64,000 nt of DNA from Oscillospiraceae bacterium (GCA_017631155.1 JAGBTV010000084.1:1-64000); one strand, 5' to 3'. Counted from the stretch's first letter, positions 52,524 to 61,486 are shown. The notes: generated by a model not told the origin, from the sequence alone. Numbers and translations: made by a program.

Positions 52524-53078
52524 TTAGATAGCCATCAATTCCTTTTCCTTGGCAGCCAAAGCTTCGTCCACCTTCTTGATATACTTATCCAGCATATCCT
52601 GCAGATCCTTTTCTGCCTTCTTCTGCTCGTCTTCTGTGATTTCAGAATTCTTTTTCAGTTTCTTCACATAGTCCATACCATCACGGCGAACATTTCTCAT
52701 GGCAACTTTGCCATCTTCGGCATATTTTCTAACCTGCTTGGAAAGCTCCTTACGACGCTCCTCAGTCAACTGAGGGAAGACAAGGCGAATAACTTTACCG
52801 TCATTCTGAGGATTGATGCCCAAGTCAGAACTTTGAATAGCTTTTTGAATATCCTTCAGTAACTTAGTGTCCCAAGGAGAGATTACCAGGGTTCTGGCAT
52901 CGGGTGAAGTAATGGTAGCAACACCATTGAGGGGTGTCTCACTGCCATAATATTCCACAGCAATACGGTCAAGAACCTTTGCATTGGCACGACCGGCACG
53001 AACCGCACTAAACTCTTCCTGTAAGTGGTCCAGAGTCTTGTCCATCTTTCTAGCAAATTCCTTAAAATCAACACTCAT
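52524..53078 (-). CDS. frr: Ribosome recycling factor
   Basis: RRF splits post-termination ribosomes with EF-G. The 184-residue product begins MSVDFKEFARKMDKTLDHLQ and contains the usual VRAGRANAKVLDRI and RREGMDYVKKLKK-like (RRDGMDYVKKLKK) segments. The ATG at 53078 follows AAGGAGGAATATACA. It lies 13 bases after pyrH. Confidence 0.97.
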   Translation of the reverse strand: MSVDFKEFARKMDKTLDHLQEEFSAVRAGRANAKVLDRIAVEYYGSETPLNGVATITSPDARTLVISPWDTKLLKDIQKAIQSSDLGINPQNDGKVIRLVFPQLTEERRKELSKQVRKYAEDGKVAMRNVRRDGMDYVKKLKKNSEITEDEQKKAEKDLQDMLDKYIKKVDEALAAKEKELMAI

Positions 53079-53091
53079 TGTATATTCCTCC

Positions 53092-53808
53092 TTAAACTGT
53101 AACTGTTGTACCAATTTCTTCGCCGCAAACAACACGAAGAATATTCTTGGGGTCGTCCAAGCCGAAGCATACCATCGGTATATTGTTGTCCATTGCCAAT
53201 GTCATTGCTGTCAAGTCCGTAGCCTTCAGGTGGTCTGCCAAAACCTTATCATAGGTAATGTGAGAATATCTGACTGCATTGGGATCCTTAGCAGGATCGG
53301 CAGAATAGATTGCATCCACATTCTTAGCCATCAGGATAGCATCGGCCTCAATTTCAACACCGCGCAGCACTGCACCGGTATCTGTTGAGAAATAGGGATT
53401 TCCGGTGCCGGCAGCAAACAGGACGACTTTACCTTCGGTTAAGTAACGCTCTGCGGTATCTCTTGTAAAATACTCACAGAATTTATTCATCTCAACAGCG
53501 CTGAGAACCCGGGCATCCACGCCATGCTTTTCCAGCGCATCAGCGACAGCAATGGCATTCATAACCGTTCCCAACATACCCATTGCATCTGCATGAGATC
53601 TCTGCATTTTATCTGCACCGTCTTTCACGCCACGCCAAAAGTTACCGGCACCGATCACTAGTCCAATCTGCACGCCAAGGTCCGCACAGGCTTTAATTAC
53701 TTCACAGACAGAATTGATAATAGCAAAATCAAGGCCGCGGTGTGCATCACCAGCAAGGGCTTCGCCACTAAGCTTTAGCAAGATACGTTTATATTTCACT
53801 TCAGACAA
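53092..53808 (-). CDS. pyrH: UMP kinase
   Basis: PyrH phosphorylates UMP to UDP. The 238-residue hexameric-type kinase has KRILLKLSGEALAGD at the N-terminus, GAGNFWRG and GTGNPYFSTDTGAVLRG. It starts from a TTG at 53808 with GAGGAG upstream. It is the first gene of the long operon pyrH-frr-uppS-cdsA-dxr-rseP-ispG-polC(-udp). Confidence 0.96.
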   Translation of the reverse strand: MSEVKYKRILLKLSGEALAGDAHRGLDFAIINSVCEVIKACADLGVQIGLVIGAGNFWRGVKDGADKMQRSHADAMGMLGTVMNAIAVADALEKHGVDARVLSAVEMNKFCEYFTRDTAERYLTEGKVVLFAAGTGNPYFSTDTGAVLRGVEIEADAILMAKNVDAIYSADPAKDPNAVRYSHITYDKVLADHLKATDLTAMTLAMDNNIPMVCFGLDDPKNILRVVCGEEIGTTVTV

Positions 53809-53838
53809 GTATATCCACTCCTCTCTTATATCATTTCT

Positions 53839-53867
53839 ATTTTATATCATCAAAGCTAAAATGACAA
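53839..53867 (-). promoter_or_regulatory. Promoter of the pyrH operon
   Basis: On the minus strand TTGTCA, a 17-base spacer, TAAAAT, about 31 bases before the pyrH start. Confidence 0.85.
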
Positions 53868-53913
53868 CAAAAATTTCATTTTTTAAGCAAATGTTTTTCA
53901 TTTGTTTATTATT

Positions 53914-54393
53914 TTAGCGATTCCACCAAGATGTTTTACTAAACCAATCCTGAACAATATCGCTATGCGTCACTACGATATCCAGTTGTGCAATCTCATC
54001 TTTGGTGAAAAAACGAAGTTCTTTAGATTCTTCACTTATGTTGAGTACAGGCTCTTTATCAAAAACAAGTCCAAACACAACGATAACCATCCGCCAAATA
54101 CTGCCATCCCGGTACGCAGCAATTCTCCCCGGCTCACCGTAAACGGACAGTTTCTGTATATCAGCTGCCTTCACACGAACGCCCAACTCCTCGTAAATTT
54201 CCCGGCAAATCGCCCGCAGCTCGGTCTCATGCTTCTTGACACCACCGCCAATTAAGCCCCATGTATCCGAGTCACGACGGCGCTCTAAAAGCAGCTTATC
54301 CTCCCATACAATAATGGCGTTGGCACCAAGATGGGCCGGCATATTAGGCTTCGGCGCACAAGGATCATTCCGGTAAAACTTTACGATTGACAT
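53914..54393 (-). CDS. NUDIX hydrolase
   Basis: A 159-residue NUDIX protein. The box GGGVKKHETELRAICREIYE plus ELGV fits GX5EX7REUXEEXGU. Such enzymes hydrolyse nucleoside diphosphates linked to another group; the substrate is not apparent. It has its own promoter and stands between pyrH and the divergent ZIP gene. The start ATG at 54393 follows GGGAGGGTAAT. Confidence 0.9.
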   Translation of the reverse strand: MSIVKFYRNDPCAPKPNMPAHLGANAIIVWEDKLLLERRRDSDTWGLIGGGVKKHETELRAICREIYEELGVRVKAADIQKLSVYGEPGRIAAYRDGSIWRMVIVVFGLVFDKEPVLNISEESKELRFFTKDEIAQLDIVVTHSDIVQDWFSKTSWWNR

Positions 54394-54442
54394 ATTACCC
54401 TCCCGAAAGCAACAGAGAATATACTAACCTAGGAATATATGT

Positions 54443-54471
54443 ATTATATCGCTCAATGCACTGGTTTTCAA
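54443..54471 (-). promoter_or_regulatory. Promoter of the NUDIX gene
   Basis: On the minus strand TTGAAA, a 17-base spacer, TATAAT. Confidence 0.85.
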
Positions 54472-54519
54472 TAGTCTGTTATTCGCCAGTCTAAGCTATA
54501 TAATCTGCACCCATGTGCC

Positions 54520-54549
54520 TTGAAAAGCGCACCAATTATATGATATACT
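54520..54549 (+). promoter_or_regulatory. Promoter of the ZIP transporter gene
   Basis: TTGAAA, an 18-base spacer, TATACT, 23 bases before the start codon. Confidence 0.78.
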
Positions 54550-54572
54550 AATGTAAAGAAAGGGTGATTTAC

Positions 54573-55328
54573 ATGGAAATGGTTCTGCTGACAGCGCTCG
54601 GTGTTGGTGGCGCTACGGTCTTCGGGTCTATCATCGGCTTTATTTTTAAAAAGATATCCCATAAATTCACAGATATAACCCTCGGCTTTGCCGCCGGCAT
54701 CATGCTTGCTGCAGCAGTTCTGGGTCTGATCCTCCCCTCTTTGGAATATGGTGGCAAATTCGGTCTGTTGATCACGATAGCCGGAATCTTCACCGGTGCG
54801 TTGTGTTTGAATCTAATCGACAAAATCGTACCTCATCTTCATAAAATGGTAGGCGCCGACCCGGAAGATCATGCCGGTAACGCAAAACTGAGTAAAGTCC
54901 TACTGTTTGTAACCGCTATTGCGATTCACAATCTGCCCGAAGGCATTGCTGCCGGTGTCAGCTTCGGTTCCGGAAATGATTCTGAAGCCCTGCTCATTGC
55001 CGGTGGTATTGCTCTGCAAAACATTCCGGAAGGTATGGTCATCATTGCACCGATGCTTGCCGCAGGTATCTCCCCAAAAAGAACATTCTTCTGCGCCACG
55101 GTCACTGGACTTGTGGAAGTTGTTGGTACTTTTTTAGGGTATTTCGCAGTTTCTATTGCATCTGCTGTCCTACCCTTTGCCTTAGCCTTCGCAGGTGGCA
55201 CGATGCTTTATGTTATCAGCGACGAAATGATTCCCGAAACCCATTCCCACGGCAGTCAGCGCGGTGCTACTTATGCACTTTTGATTGGCTTCTGTGTCAT
55301 GTTAGTCTCTGATGTGCTATTGGCATAA
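54573..55328 (+). CDS. ZIP family metal transporter
   Basis: A 251-residue, eight-helix importer for zinc or other divalent metals. The two metal-path helices are recognisable as AIHNLPEGIAAGVSFG and ALQNIPEGMVIIAP, and the helix 7-8 region has VISDEMIPETHSHG. I use the ATG at 54573 with AAAGGGTGATTTAC before it. I see no Zur-type operator at the promoter. A bidirectional terminator follows. Confidence 0.93.
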   Translation: MEMVLLTALGVGGATVFGSIIGFIFKKISHKFTDITLGFAAGIMLAAAVLGLILPSLEYGGKFGLLITIAGIFTGALCLNLIDKIVPHLHKMVGADPEDHAGNAKLSKVLLFVTAIAIHNLPEGIAAGVSFGSGNDSEALLIAGGIALQNIPEGMVIIAPMLAAGISPKRTFFCATVTGLVEVVGTFLGYFAVSIASAVLPFALAFAGGTMLYVISDEMIPETHSHGSQRGATYALLIGFCVMLVSDVLLA

Positions 55329-55335
55329 ATTTGAA

Positions 55336-55374
55336 GAAAAAGATCCTTGGCCGATGGTCAAGGATCTTTTTCTA
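55336..55374. terminator. Bidirectional terminator between the ZIP gene and ispA
   Basis: A 15-bp perfect stem (AGAAAAAGATCCTTG with CAAGGATCTTTTTCT) with A-rich and T-rich ends serves both convergent transcripts. Confidence 0.93.
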
Positions 55375-56250
55375 TTAAGTTCGTCTTTCCGTTAAACTTC
55401 TTGCCAACGCGATGATGTACTGCGTATCTTTAAATGCAGACAAAGACGCAATCGCCTCGTTGGTATACCGGTTCACAAGTTCCTCGCACTTTTCCAGACC
55501 GTAGAGCCGGACAAAGGTATTCTTATTGGCATCCGTTCCGACACTTTTACCCATTTCTTCCTGGGTGCCGATAACATCCAACATATCATCCCGAATTTGG
55601 AACGCAAGACCCAACAAACCGGCAAATCTTCCTGCAGCTGCTATTTGTTCCTCAGAGCCGCCAGCTGCCATAACACCCAAAACGCAAGCTGCATTGATTA
55701 GCGCACCGGTCTTACGGGACTGGATATCCAAAACTTCCTGTTCAGAAAGGGTGCGCTCTTCACTCATAATGTCAAGAACCTGGCCGCCAACCATACCCAG
55801 TGATCCGGCACATTCTGCCAAAATGCCAATCGCATCTGCCATGGCAGAACCCCGAAGATTGGCTGTTGAGGCTACACAGAAAGCATCAGTCAGTAGTGCA
55901 TCCCCTGCCAGCACCGCCATAGCTTCTCCAAAAACCTTATGGTTCGTCGGACGGCCGCGTCTAAAATCATCGTTATCCATACAAGGAAGATCGTCATGAA
56001 TCAGACTGTAAGTATGGATCATCTCAATTGCTGCCGCAAAAGGCACAGCGTTTTGCCATGGCGCACCGCAAAGCCGGCAAAATTCAAAAGCAAAAATAGG
56101 TCTAAGCCGTTTTCCACCTGCCAAAAGGCTATATTGCATTGCCTCAAATAATGGCTTTTGTGGCTCATTTTCAAAACGGCTATACCATTTATTCAGATAT
56201 GTTTCCACATATTCCCGGTATTCCCGGCTGCAAGCATCAAAGTCCTGCAT
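55375..56250 (-). CDS. ispA: Polyprenyl (farnesyl/geranyl) diphosphate synthase
   Basis: A 291-residue short-chain prenyl synthase condensing IPP with DMAPP and GPP. The first aspartate-rich motif is DDLPCMDNDD and the second is DDMLD; the intervening GKRLRP substrate motif is present. The ATG at 56250 lies inside the xseB 3' end, with GAGGAGG upstream. xseA-xseB-ispA is a conserved run. Its product feeds UppS. Confidence 0.95.
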   Translation of the reverse strand: MQDFDACSREYREYVETYLNKWYSRFENEPQKPLFEAMQYSLLAGGKRLRPIFAFEFCRLCGAPWQNAVPFAAAIEMIHTYSLIHDDLPCMDNDDFRRGRPTNHKVFGEAMAVLAGDALLTDAFCVASTANLRGSAMADAIGILAECAGSLGMVGGQVLDIMSEERTLSEQEVLDIQSRKTGALINAACVLGVMAAGGSEEQIAAAGRFAGLLGLAFQIRDDMLDVIGTQEEMGKSVGTDANKNTFVRLYGLEKCEELVNRYTNEAIASLSAFKDTQYIIALARSLTERRT

Positions 56251-56473
56251 CAACAAAGACCTCCTCTGAAGGTGTTCCATCGGCTTTCTGAACGATCATT
56301 TTCACCTGCTGTTCTGCTTCATCCAAAAGGGTACCACAGGCACGCACAAGCTCTGCGCCCTCCTGAAACAGTTTCAAAGATTCCTCCAGTGGAACATCTC
56401 CACGCTCCAGGGCGCGAACGATCTGTTCCAAGCGCTCCATATTCTGTTCAAAGGACCGATTCTGTTCGTTCAT
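56237..56473 (-). CDS. xseB: Exodeoxyribonuclease VII small subunit
   Basis: A 78-residue helical protein that wraps the large subunit. The family pattern FEQNMERLEQIVRALERGDV and PLEESLKLFQEGAELVRACG is complete. It overlaps the xseA stop by 4 bases and the ispA start by 14. Confidence 0.95.
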   Translation of the reverse strand: MNEQNRSFEQNMERLEQIVRALERGDVPLEESLKLFQEGAELVRACGTLLDEAEQQVKMIVQKADGTPSEEVFVDAGL

Positions 56474-57681
56474 TTATGCTCCTCCATAATTTCACAAACA
56501 GCAGCCTTAAAGCTGCCATCGCTAACTGTCACTGTAACCTGTTCACCGGATTGAATCTGCGTTACAGAGCGAAGCAAATCTCCGTTTGCGTTCTGCGTGA
56601 TTGTATAGCCGCGAGTTAAAACTTTTAAGGGACTCATAGCATCCAGTTTCGCTGTATAGGCAATGAATGCTTGTTTTTCCTTGCTGAGCAGTTTGTTTTG
56701 CGCCGTAATAAGACGATTCTTTACGAATTCTAATTTGTCAGCAAGTTGTTTCAAGTAGGCATCCGGTCCGAACAGCACCGGGCTTGCAGACAGAATCTTA
56801 TACCGCTGACGGGCCGATTTCAGCTGTTGTGAAAAAGCAGTCAACATGGTAATGGAAATGCCGTCCAAACTTTGCCGTAAGGCATCCTGATCCGGCACGG
56901 CAAGTTCTGCTGCATTCGACGGTGTTGCTGCACGCACATCGGCAACATAGTCAGATATAGTAACATCAGGCTCATGACCCACAGCAGAAATCACAGGAAT
57001 CTGCGACTGATAAATCGCATAAGCAACTCGCTCATCATTAAAAGACCAAAGGTCTTCCATAGATCCGCCGCCCCGGCCAACGATCAACAGATCCGCAAGC
57101 TGATATTGATTGGCATAGGCGATGGCTGCTGCGATTTCTCCCGGCGCTTCTGCACCTTGCACACGGACCGGAAACAGCCGTACTTTTGACAATGGGTAAC
57201 GCTTTCTTAGAATCCGCAGCATATCATGGACTGCTGCACCGGCAGAACTGGTCACAACACCAATTACACCCGGATAACTCGGCAGACTCTTTTTATGAGC
57301 CGGATCAAACAGTCCTTCAGCAGACAATTTCTTCTTTAACTGTTCAAAGGCCGCGTACAAATCACCGATCCCGTCCATGGCCATGGCCGTACAGTACAGC
57401 TGATAGGCACCATCACGGGGGTAAACGGAAATTTTGCCCATGGCAATGACCTTCATGCCATTTTCCGGACGAAAGCGCAGACGAAACGCATTCCCCTTAA
57501 ACATAACGCATTTCAGTGCAGCACCGTCATCTTTCAATGTGAAATAATGATGACCAGATGGGTACAATTTATAATTACTGATCTCACCGGATACTGCAAC
57601 CGAGGAAAGAAGCGCGTCAGCATCCAATTTCCCCTGAAGATAGGTGTTGATCTGTGTTACAGAAAATACTTGCTGCGCCAT
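56470..57681 (-). CDS. xseA: Exodeoxyribonuclease VII large subunit
   Basis: A 403-residue single-strand nuclease subunit with the N-terminal OB domain (VSGEISNYKLYPSGHHYFTL) and the catalytic domain containing IGVVTSSAGAAVHDMLRIL and GRGGGSMEDLWSFNDE. It starts one base after the M22 stop. Confidence 0.96.
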   Translation of the reverse strand: MAQQVFSVTQINTYLQGKLDADALLSSVAVSGEISNYKLYPSGHHYFTLKDDGAALKCVMFKGNAFRLRFRPENGMKVIAMGKISVYPRDGAYQLYCTAMAMDGIGDLYAAFEQLKKKLSAEGLFDPAHKKSLPSYPGVIGVVTSSAGAAVHDMLRILRKRYPLSKVRLFPVRVQGAEAPGEIAAAIAYANQYQLADLLIVGRGGGSMEDLWSFNDERVAYAIYQSQIPVISAVGHEPDVTISDYVADVRAATPSNAAELAVPDQDALRQSLDGISITMLTAFSQQLKSARQRYKILSASPVLFGPDAYLKQLADKLEFVKNRLITAQNKLLSKEKQAFIAYTAKLDAMSPLKVLTRGYTITQNANGDLLRSVTQIQSGEQVTVTVSDGSFKAAVCEIMEEHK

Positions 57682-57682
57682 A

Positions 57683-58606
57683 TCAACCCTCCAGCAGTCT
57701 ATGTGTAAGAACAGCTACTCCCATGGCATTATCAGTAGAGTACTGAGGCTCACAAAACACTGCGCCCTCCGGGAGCATCACACGGCGAAGCATGGCGTTG
57801 GAAGCCACACCACCGGAAAATACAACAGAAAGACCCGGGTAGTTTTTTTGCGCATTATGTGTTGCTTTTTGAACAGCAAGACAAACACACCGCAGAGTAT
57901 AGGCTGCTGTTTCTGCCGAATCATTATATTTTTCATGAAATTCCATCACTTTGTTTTGGATGCCGGAAAGTGAAAAAGAAAAATCTTTGCACTTAACCGG
58001 AAATACATCCCCATTTTTCGCAGTTTCACTCAATGCATCCAAATGCTTGCCAGCAGGGAACGGCAGTTGCAAAAGCTGTCCGGTTCTGTCAATCAGTTGA
58101 CCGGCCGAGATATCCGTAGTGCCGCCAATCTTCGTACAGCAAACATTTTTGCCATCCGGCTCCACAAGCAACAGTTCTGTTGTTCCGCCCGACAAATGCC
58201 AAGCAAGATGTGGCTCATCTATCAAATCCAATCTCCCGGCACTCCAAAGAGATGCAGCAACATGTCCCTGCTGATGAGACACCTCAAAAAGAGGAACCTT
58301 ATGCAAATCTGCCAGGAGCTTCGCATGGGAATAACCTACCAAAAAGCACGGCATATAGCTGCCTTCCACAGCCCTTGGGCGGGTGGATACGCCAACTGCA
58401 TGTATTTCATCCATTTCTGTATGGCAAAACAGCCTGCCGGATAGCTCCGGCAGGCCTTTTATGTGGGCAAACACAGCATCAGACTGACGCAGACCAAGCT
58501 CTCCCTGGCGTACCGGGAGGAGTTTGGAGCAATTAGCCCCATGGACTCCATCAAACCAAGCAATGGATGTGGTATAATTACTGGTATCCAACCCAATTAC
58601 ACGCAT
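57683..58606 (-). CDS. TsaD-like peptidase M22 family protein (probably a paralogue)
   Basis: A 307-residue ASKHA-fold protein related to TsaD, the catalytic subunit for tRNA t6A. It has IGLDTSNYTTSIAW at the N-terminus, the metal ligands HxxxH as SHQQGHVAAS, the SGGTTE loop, and VVFSGGVASNAMLRR. The final TDNAMG aspartate is also kept. True TsaD is about 335-340 residues; this form is shorter and lacks the usual length between motifs. It occupies the place folD has in Bacillus between nusB and xseA. It could be a second TsaD-like protein of unknown role, a common feature in Clostridia, or less likely the only TsaD. Confidence 0.8.
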   Translation of the reverse strand: MRVIGLDTSNYTTSIAWFDGVHGANCSKLLPVRQGELGLRQSDAVFAHIKGLPELSGRLFCHTEMDEIHAVGVSTRPRAVEGSYMPCFLVGYSHAKLLADLHKVPLFEVSHQQGHVAASLWSAGRLDLIDEPHLAWHLSGGTTELLLVEPDGKNVCCTKIGGTTDISAGQLIDRTGQLLQLPFPAGKHLDALSETAKNGDVFPVKCKDFSFSLSGIQNKVMEFHEKYNDSAETAAYTLRCVCLAVQKATHNAQKNYPGLSVVFSGGVASNAMLRRVMLPEGAVFCEPQYSTDNAMGVAVLTHRLLEG

Positions 58607-59070
58607 TATACTTCCTCTGTCTCTAAGGCTTCCAAGCTTCTTGCATAGGATCCTAAAATACCGTTTACAAAAGCACCGGTATCATCGCCATCATACTTCT
58701 TTGCCAAACGAACTGCCTCAGAAATCGCAACACCGGTAGGTACATCAGAAACATTTTGAATCTCATAGATGGCAAGCTGCATAACACAACGAGTCAATCT
58801 GGAGATTCGGGAAACATCCCAACCAATGGAAAATTTCTGAATTTCAGCATTTAGGGCATCAACACGATTCGCCACACCGGACACAACACTGTCGATATAT
58901 GACAGCTGGGCGCGACTGGGACGTTCCTCATACACCTCATTTTCAGAAGAAAGCTTTTTATAATACTCCTTGTCAAGCCGGAGAGAAACAACATCATCCG
59001 GCTCATCTCCGGTAAAAGACTGGGAATAAATCAAATGAACTGCCAATTCTCTGGCGTTGGCTCTTGTCAT
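58606..59070 (-). CDS. nusB: Transcription antitermination factor NusB
   Basis: NusB binds boxA with S10 in rRNA antitermination. The 154-residue all-helical product begins MTRANARELAVHLIYSQSF and has the conserved ISRLTRCVMQLAIYEI and DVPTGVAISEAVRLAKKYD. An insert in the first third (LDKEYYKKLSSENEVYEERP) is common in this family. It overlaps the next gene by one base (TAATG). Confidence 0.95.
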   Translation of the reverse strand: MTRANARELAVHLIYSQSFTGDEPDDVVSLRLDKEYYKKLSSENEVYEERPSRAQLSYIDSVVSGVANRVDALNAEIQKFSIGWDVSRISRLTRCVMQLAIYEIQNVSDVPTGVAISEAVRLAKKYDGDDTGAFVNGILGSYARSLEALETEEV

Positions 59071-59079
59071 AACAGCTCC

Positions 59080-59448
59080 TTACTGGCGGACAATACCGCA
59101 AACATTTACATTGATAGCCGTAACATCAACAGCAGCAGAGGAAACCAGTGCTGCATTGATTGCTTCCTGTACCACTTTCGCAATAGAAACAACACTTTGA
59201 CCGTAATAGACAGAAATATTGCATTCTACAGTAACACTGTTATCCTCAGCAATATGAATCTTCATTCCTTTGCTCAATCTTTTTTTGCCGATCTTTTCAG
59301 CGATATCAGCGCCAGGTCTGGCACAAAGACCTGCAACGCCCTCAATCTCCTTAACTGCATTCTCTACGATGGCGCAGATAACATCCTCGGAAATCAAAAC
59401 GCTGCCATTATCCTGAACATTGTTGATATACTGCTTATTCTCAGCCAT
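59080..59448 (-). CDS. yqhY: Asp23/Gls24 family protein (YqhY-like)
   Basis: A 122-residue Asp23-family protein. It has GSVLISEDVICAIVENAVKE, the conserved GVAGLCARPGAD, and VECNISVYYGQSVVSIAKVV. In Bacillus, YqhY lies directly before nusB and is linked to acetyl-CoA carboxylase regulation; the position here is the same although accB and accC are absent. It is the first gene of yqhY-nusB-M22-xseA-xseB-ispA, with a strong promoter. Confidence 0.9.
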   Translation of the reverse strand: MAENKQYINNVQDNGSVLISEDVICAIVENAVKEIEGVAGLCARPGADIAEKIGKKRLSKGMKIHIAEDNSVTVECNISVYYGQSVVSIAKVVQEAINAALVSSAAVDVTAINVNVCGIVRQ

Positions 59449-59499
59449 AGGTAAACCTCCAAAATCTAATTACGCCTAATTTGGCATGATATTTATCTT

Positions 59500-59528
59500 A
59501 GTATACCAAAATTATAAGGACAAGTCAA
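59500..59528 (-). promoter_or_regulatory. Promoter of the yqhY operon
   Basis: On the minus strand TTGACT, a 17-base spacer, TATACT. Confidence 0.87.
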
Positions 59529-59666
59529 TCAAATTTACCGGAAACATCAAAAGTCCACCGAGAGTTCTCTTCATTTAGCACATTATACACAGAAAGGAAG
59601 AATTTAACAGAATGCGTATCGAATTACAGGGAAAAGTATACTATCACGCTATTGGGAAGTGGGAAT

Positions 59667-60341
59667 ATGAAACGGTACATTACTTTGATCCTCGTTTTGT
59701 TTTTACTGCGTATTCCTGTAAACGCAACCGGACAGGAAAAGTTGGTAACCTTAACCTTTGATGATGGACCATCCGGTCGCTTTACTGCGCGACTTTTAGA
59801 GGGATTGGAACAACGAAATGTTAAGGCCACATTTTTGCTGTGCGGCTATCGGATGGAGCAATATCCCAAGCTTACACAACAGATTTACGAAATGGGACAT
59901 GAGATCGGACTGCATGGATACAGTCATAAAACTTTGCAACACACCTGTCGACAAGGTGCTGAGCGTGAAATTCAAAAGTCTATGGAATTCGTGCCGGCTG
60001 GATGTAAGGTAACATTTTTCCGTTCTCCAGGGGGGCTGTGCAGTAAAGATGTGGTGGAAGTCGCAAAAGAGCGGGGTCTTTCCATACTGCATTGGTCAGT
60101 AGACCCTAAGGATTGGGCTATTCATGAAGCATCAACAATAACAAACAGTGTTGTGTCTAAGATAAAAAATGGCGATGTTATCCTGCTGCATGATATGTCT
60201 GACTCGTCCGTTGAAGCGGCTCTTGCCATCATCGATCAACTGCAGGCACAAGGGTATCGTTTTGTTACAGCGTCCCAACTTGCCGCTGCAAAAAACATTC
60301 AACTTTGTCCCGGGCGTGAGTACCGTCGGTTTAGCTCTTGA
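59667..60341 (+). CDS. Polysaccharide deacetylase family protein
   Basis: A 224-residue secreted or membrane-anchored carbohydrate esterase (CE4, NodB homology). The signal-like N-terminus MKRYITLILVLFLLRIPVNA is followed by TFDDGP (D32, D33), the metal-binding HGYSH, the RSPGG motif 3 and VILLHDM near the end. Catalytic residues look complete. The ATG at 59667 has GGGAAGTGGGAAT ahead of it. The target is probably peptidoglycan or another cell-wall glycan, as for spore PdaA/PdaB, but is not shown. Confidence 0.9.
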   Translation: MKRYITLILVLFLLRIPVNATGQEKLVTLTFDDGPSGRFTARLLEGLEQRNVKATFLLCGYRMEQYPKLTQQIYEMGHEIGLHGYSHKTLQHTCRQGAEREIQKSMEFVPAGCKVTFFRSPGGLCSKDVVEVAKERGLSILHWSVDPKDWAIHEASTITNSVVSKIKNGDVILLHDMSDSSVEAALAIIDQLQAQGYRFVTASQLAAAKNIQLCPGREYRRFSS

Positions 60342-60347
60342 ATCCAC

Positions 60348-60377
60348 TTGCAATTCCCTCTGCCATGATGTTATAAT
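60348..60377 (+). promoter_or_regulatory. Promoter of the alpha/beta hydrolase gene
   Basis: TTGCAA, an 18-base spacer, TATAAT, 21 bases before the start codon. Confidence 0.75.
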
Positions 60378-60398
60378 AAAGGCATGGGGGTGATACAT

Positions 60399-61358
60399 AT
60401 GACACCGATTCTAATCATCGCAAGTATACTTGTAGCAGTTGTTTTACTGACTTCCTATATTTGTTTTCATATAACTTTTTATGTAACAAAAGCACAAAAG
60501 GCCTGTACGGAGGAATATCCTATACCTGCCGGTAAAGCTTATGAACCATGGCGTGACAAGATGATTGACTGGATCAAGGAGACCCGCGCCCTTCCCTGCC
60601 GTGAATTTTTCACAAGATCCTTTGATGGTTTGATGCTGCACGGAAAATTCTACGAGTACGCCCCCGGTGCACCCATTGAGATAATGATACATGGTTACCG
60701 GGGCAACGCCGAAAGAGATCTCTGTGGTGGTGTACAGCGGTGCTTCGCGTTAGGTCACAGTGCTTTGGTCATTGACCAACGAGGAAGTGGTAAAAGTCAA
60801 GGAAATGTGATCACTTTTGGAATCCGTGAACATCAGGACTGCCTGAAGTGGATAGAACTTCTTGTTGAAGTTTTTGGACCTGATGTAAAAATTATATTGA
60901 CCGGAATTTCCATGGGTGCATCCACCGTTCTGATGGCTGCCGGTCAACAACTTCCTAAGAATGTAATCGGTGTTTTGGCAGATTGCGGCTACACCACTGC
61001 AAAAGAAATCATAAAGATTGTTATTCGCAAACTGAAGTTACCGGCAAACCTTGCCTATCCATTTGTCAAACTTGGAGCTTTCCTATATGGCGGCTTCCGT
61101 TTAGAAAAAGACTCAGCCATATCTGCAATGTCGCGTTGCAAGATCCCTGTTATTTTTTATCACGGAGAATCTGACGATTTCGTACCCTGTTACATGAGTC
61201 AGGAAAACTACAATGCCTGCACATCCAAGAAGCAACTGGTTACCATCCCCAATGCCGGTCACGGACTGTGCTACCTTGTAGACCCGGAGCAATACTTATC
61301 AACATTAAAAAGATTCTTCCCAGAAGAAACCTTAACCGCCCCAAACAGTAATGCTTGA
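60399..61358 (+). CDS. Membrane-anchored alpha/beta hydrolase
   Basis: A 319-residue hydrolase with one N-terminal membrane helix (ILIIASILVAVVLLTSYICF). The fold follows with IMIHGYRGNAERD (oxyanion region), the nucleophile elbow GISMGAS, the acid in YHGESDDFVP and the histidine in PNAGHGLCYL. This matches the BAAT/YtmA-like esterase class; the natural substrate is unknown. The ATG at 60399 has GGGGGTGATACAT upstream. Confidence 0.88.
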   Translation: MTPILIIASILVAVVLLTSYICFHITFYVTKAQKACTEEYPIPAGKAYEPWRDKMIDWIKETRALPCREFFTRSFDGLMLHGKFYEYAPGAPIEIMIHGYRGNAERDLCGGVQRCFALGHSALVIDQRGSGKSQGNVITFGIREHQDCLKWIELLVEVFGPDVKIILTGISMGASTVLMAAGQQLPKNVIGVLADCGYTTAKEIIKIVIRKLKLPANLAYPFVKLGAFLYGGFRLEKDSAISAMSRCKIPVIFYHGESDDFVPCYMSQENYNACTSKKQLVTIPNAGHGLCYLVDPEQYLSTLKRFFPEETLTAPNSNA

Positions 61359-61383
61359 TTTTTCCCATCGTTACTGCTATAAT
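61355..61383 (+). promoter_or_regulatory. Promoter of tRNA-Ser
   Basis: TTGATT, a 17-base spacer, TATAAT, ending 14 bases before the tRNA. Confidence 0.85.
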
Positions 61384-61397
61384 GCAATGGTCTAATT

Positions 61398-61486
61398 GGA
61401 GACGTATCGAAGTGGTCATAACGGGGCTGACTCGAAATCAGTTTGCCGGCAACGGCACGTGGGTTCGAATCCCACCGTCTCCGCCA
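61398..61486 (+). tRNA. tRNA-Ser (anticodon CGA)
   Basis: A class II tRNA. Acceptor strands GGAGACG and CGTCTCC pair fully, the anticodon loop ACTCGAAA presents CGA (reads UCG), the long variable arm GCCGGCAACGGC pairs internally, and the T arm has GGTTCGAATC. CCA is encoded after the discriminator G. It has its own promoter and terminator. Confidence 0.97.
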
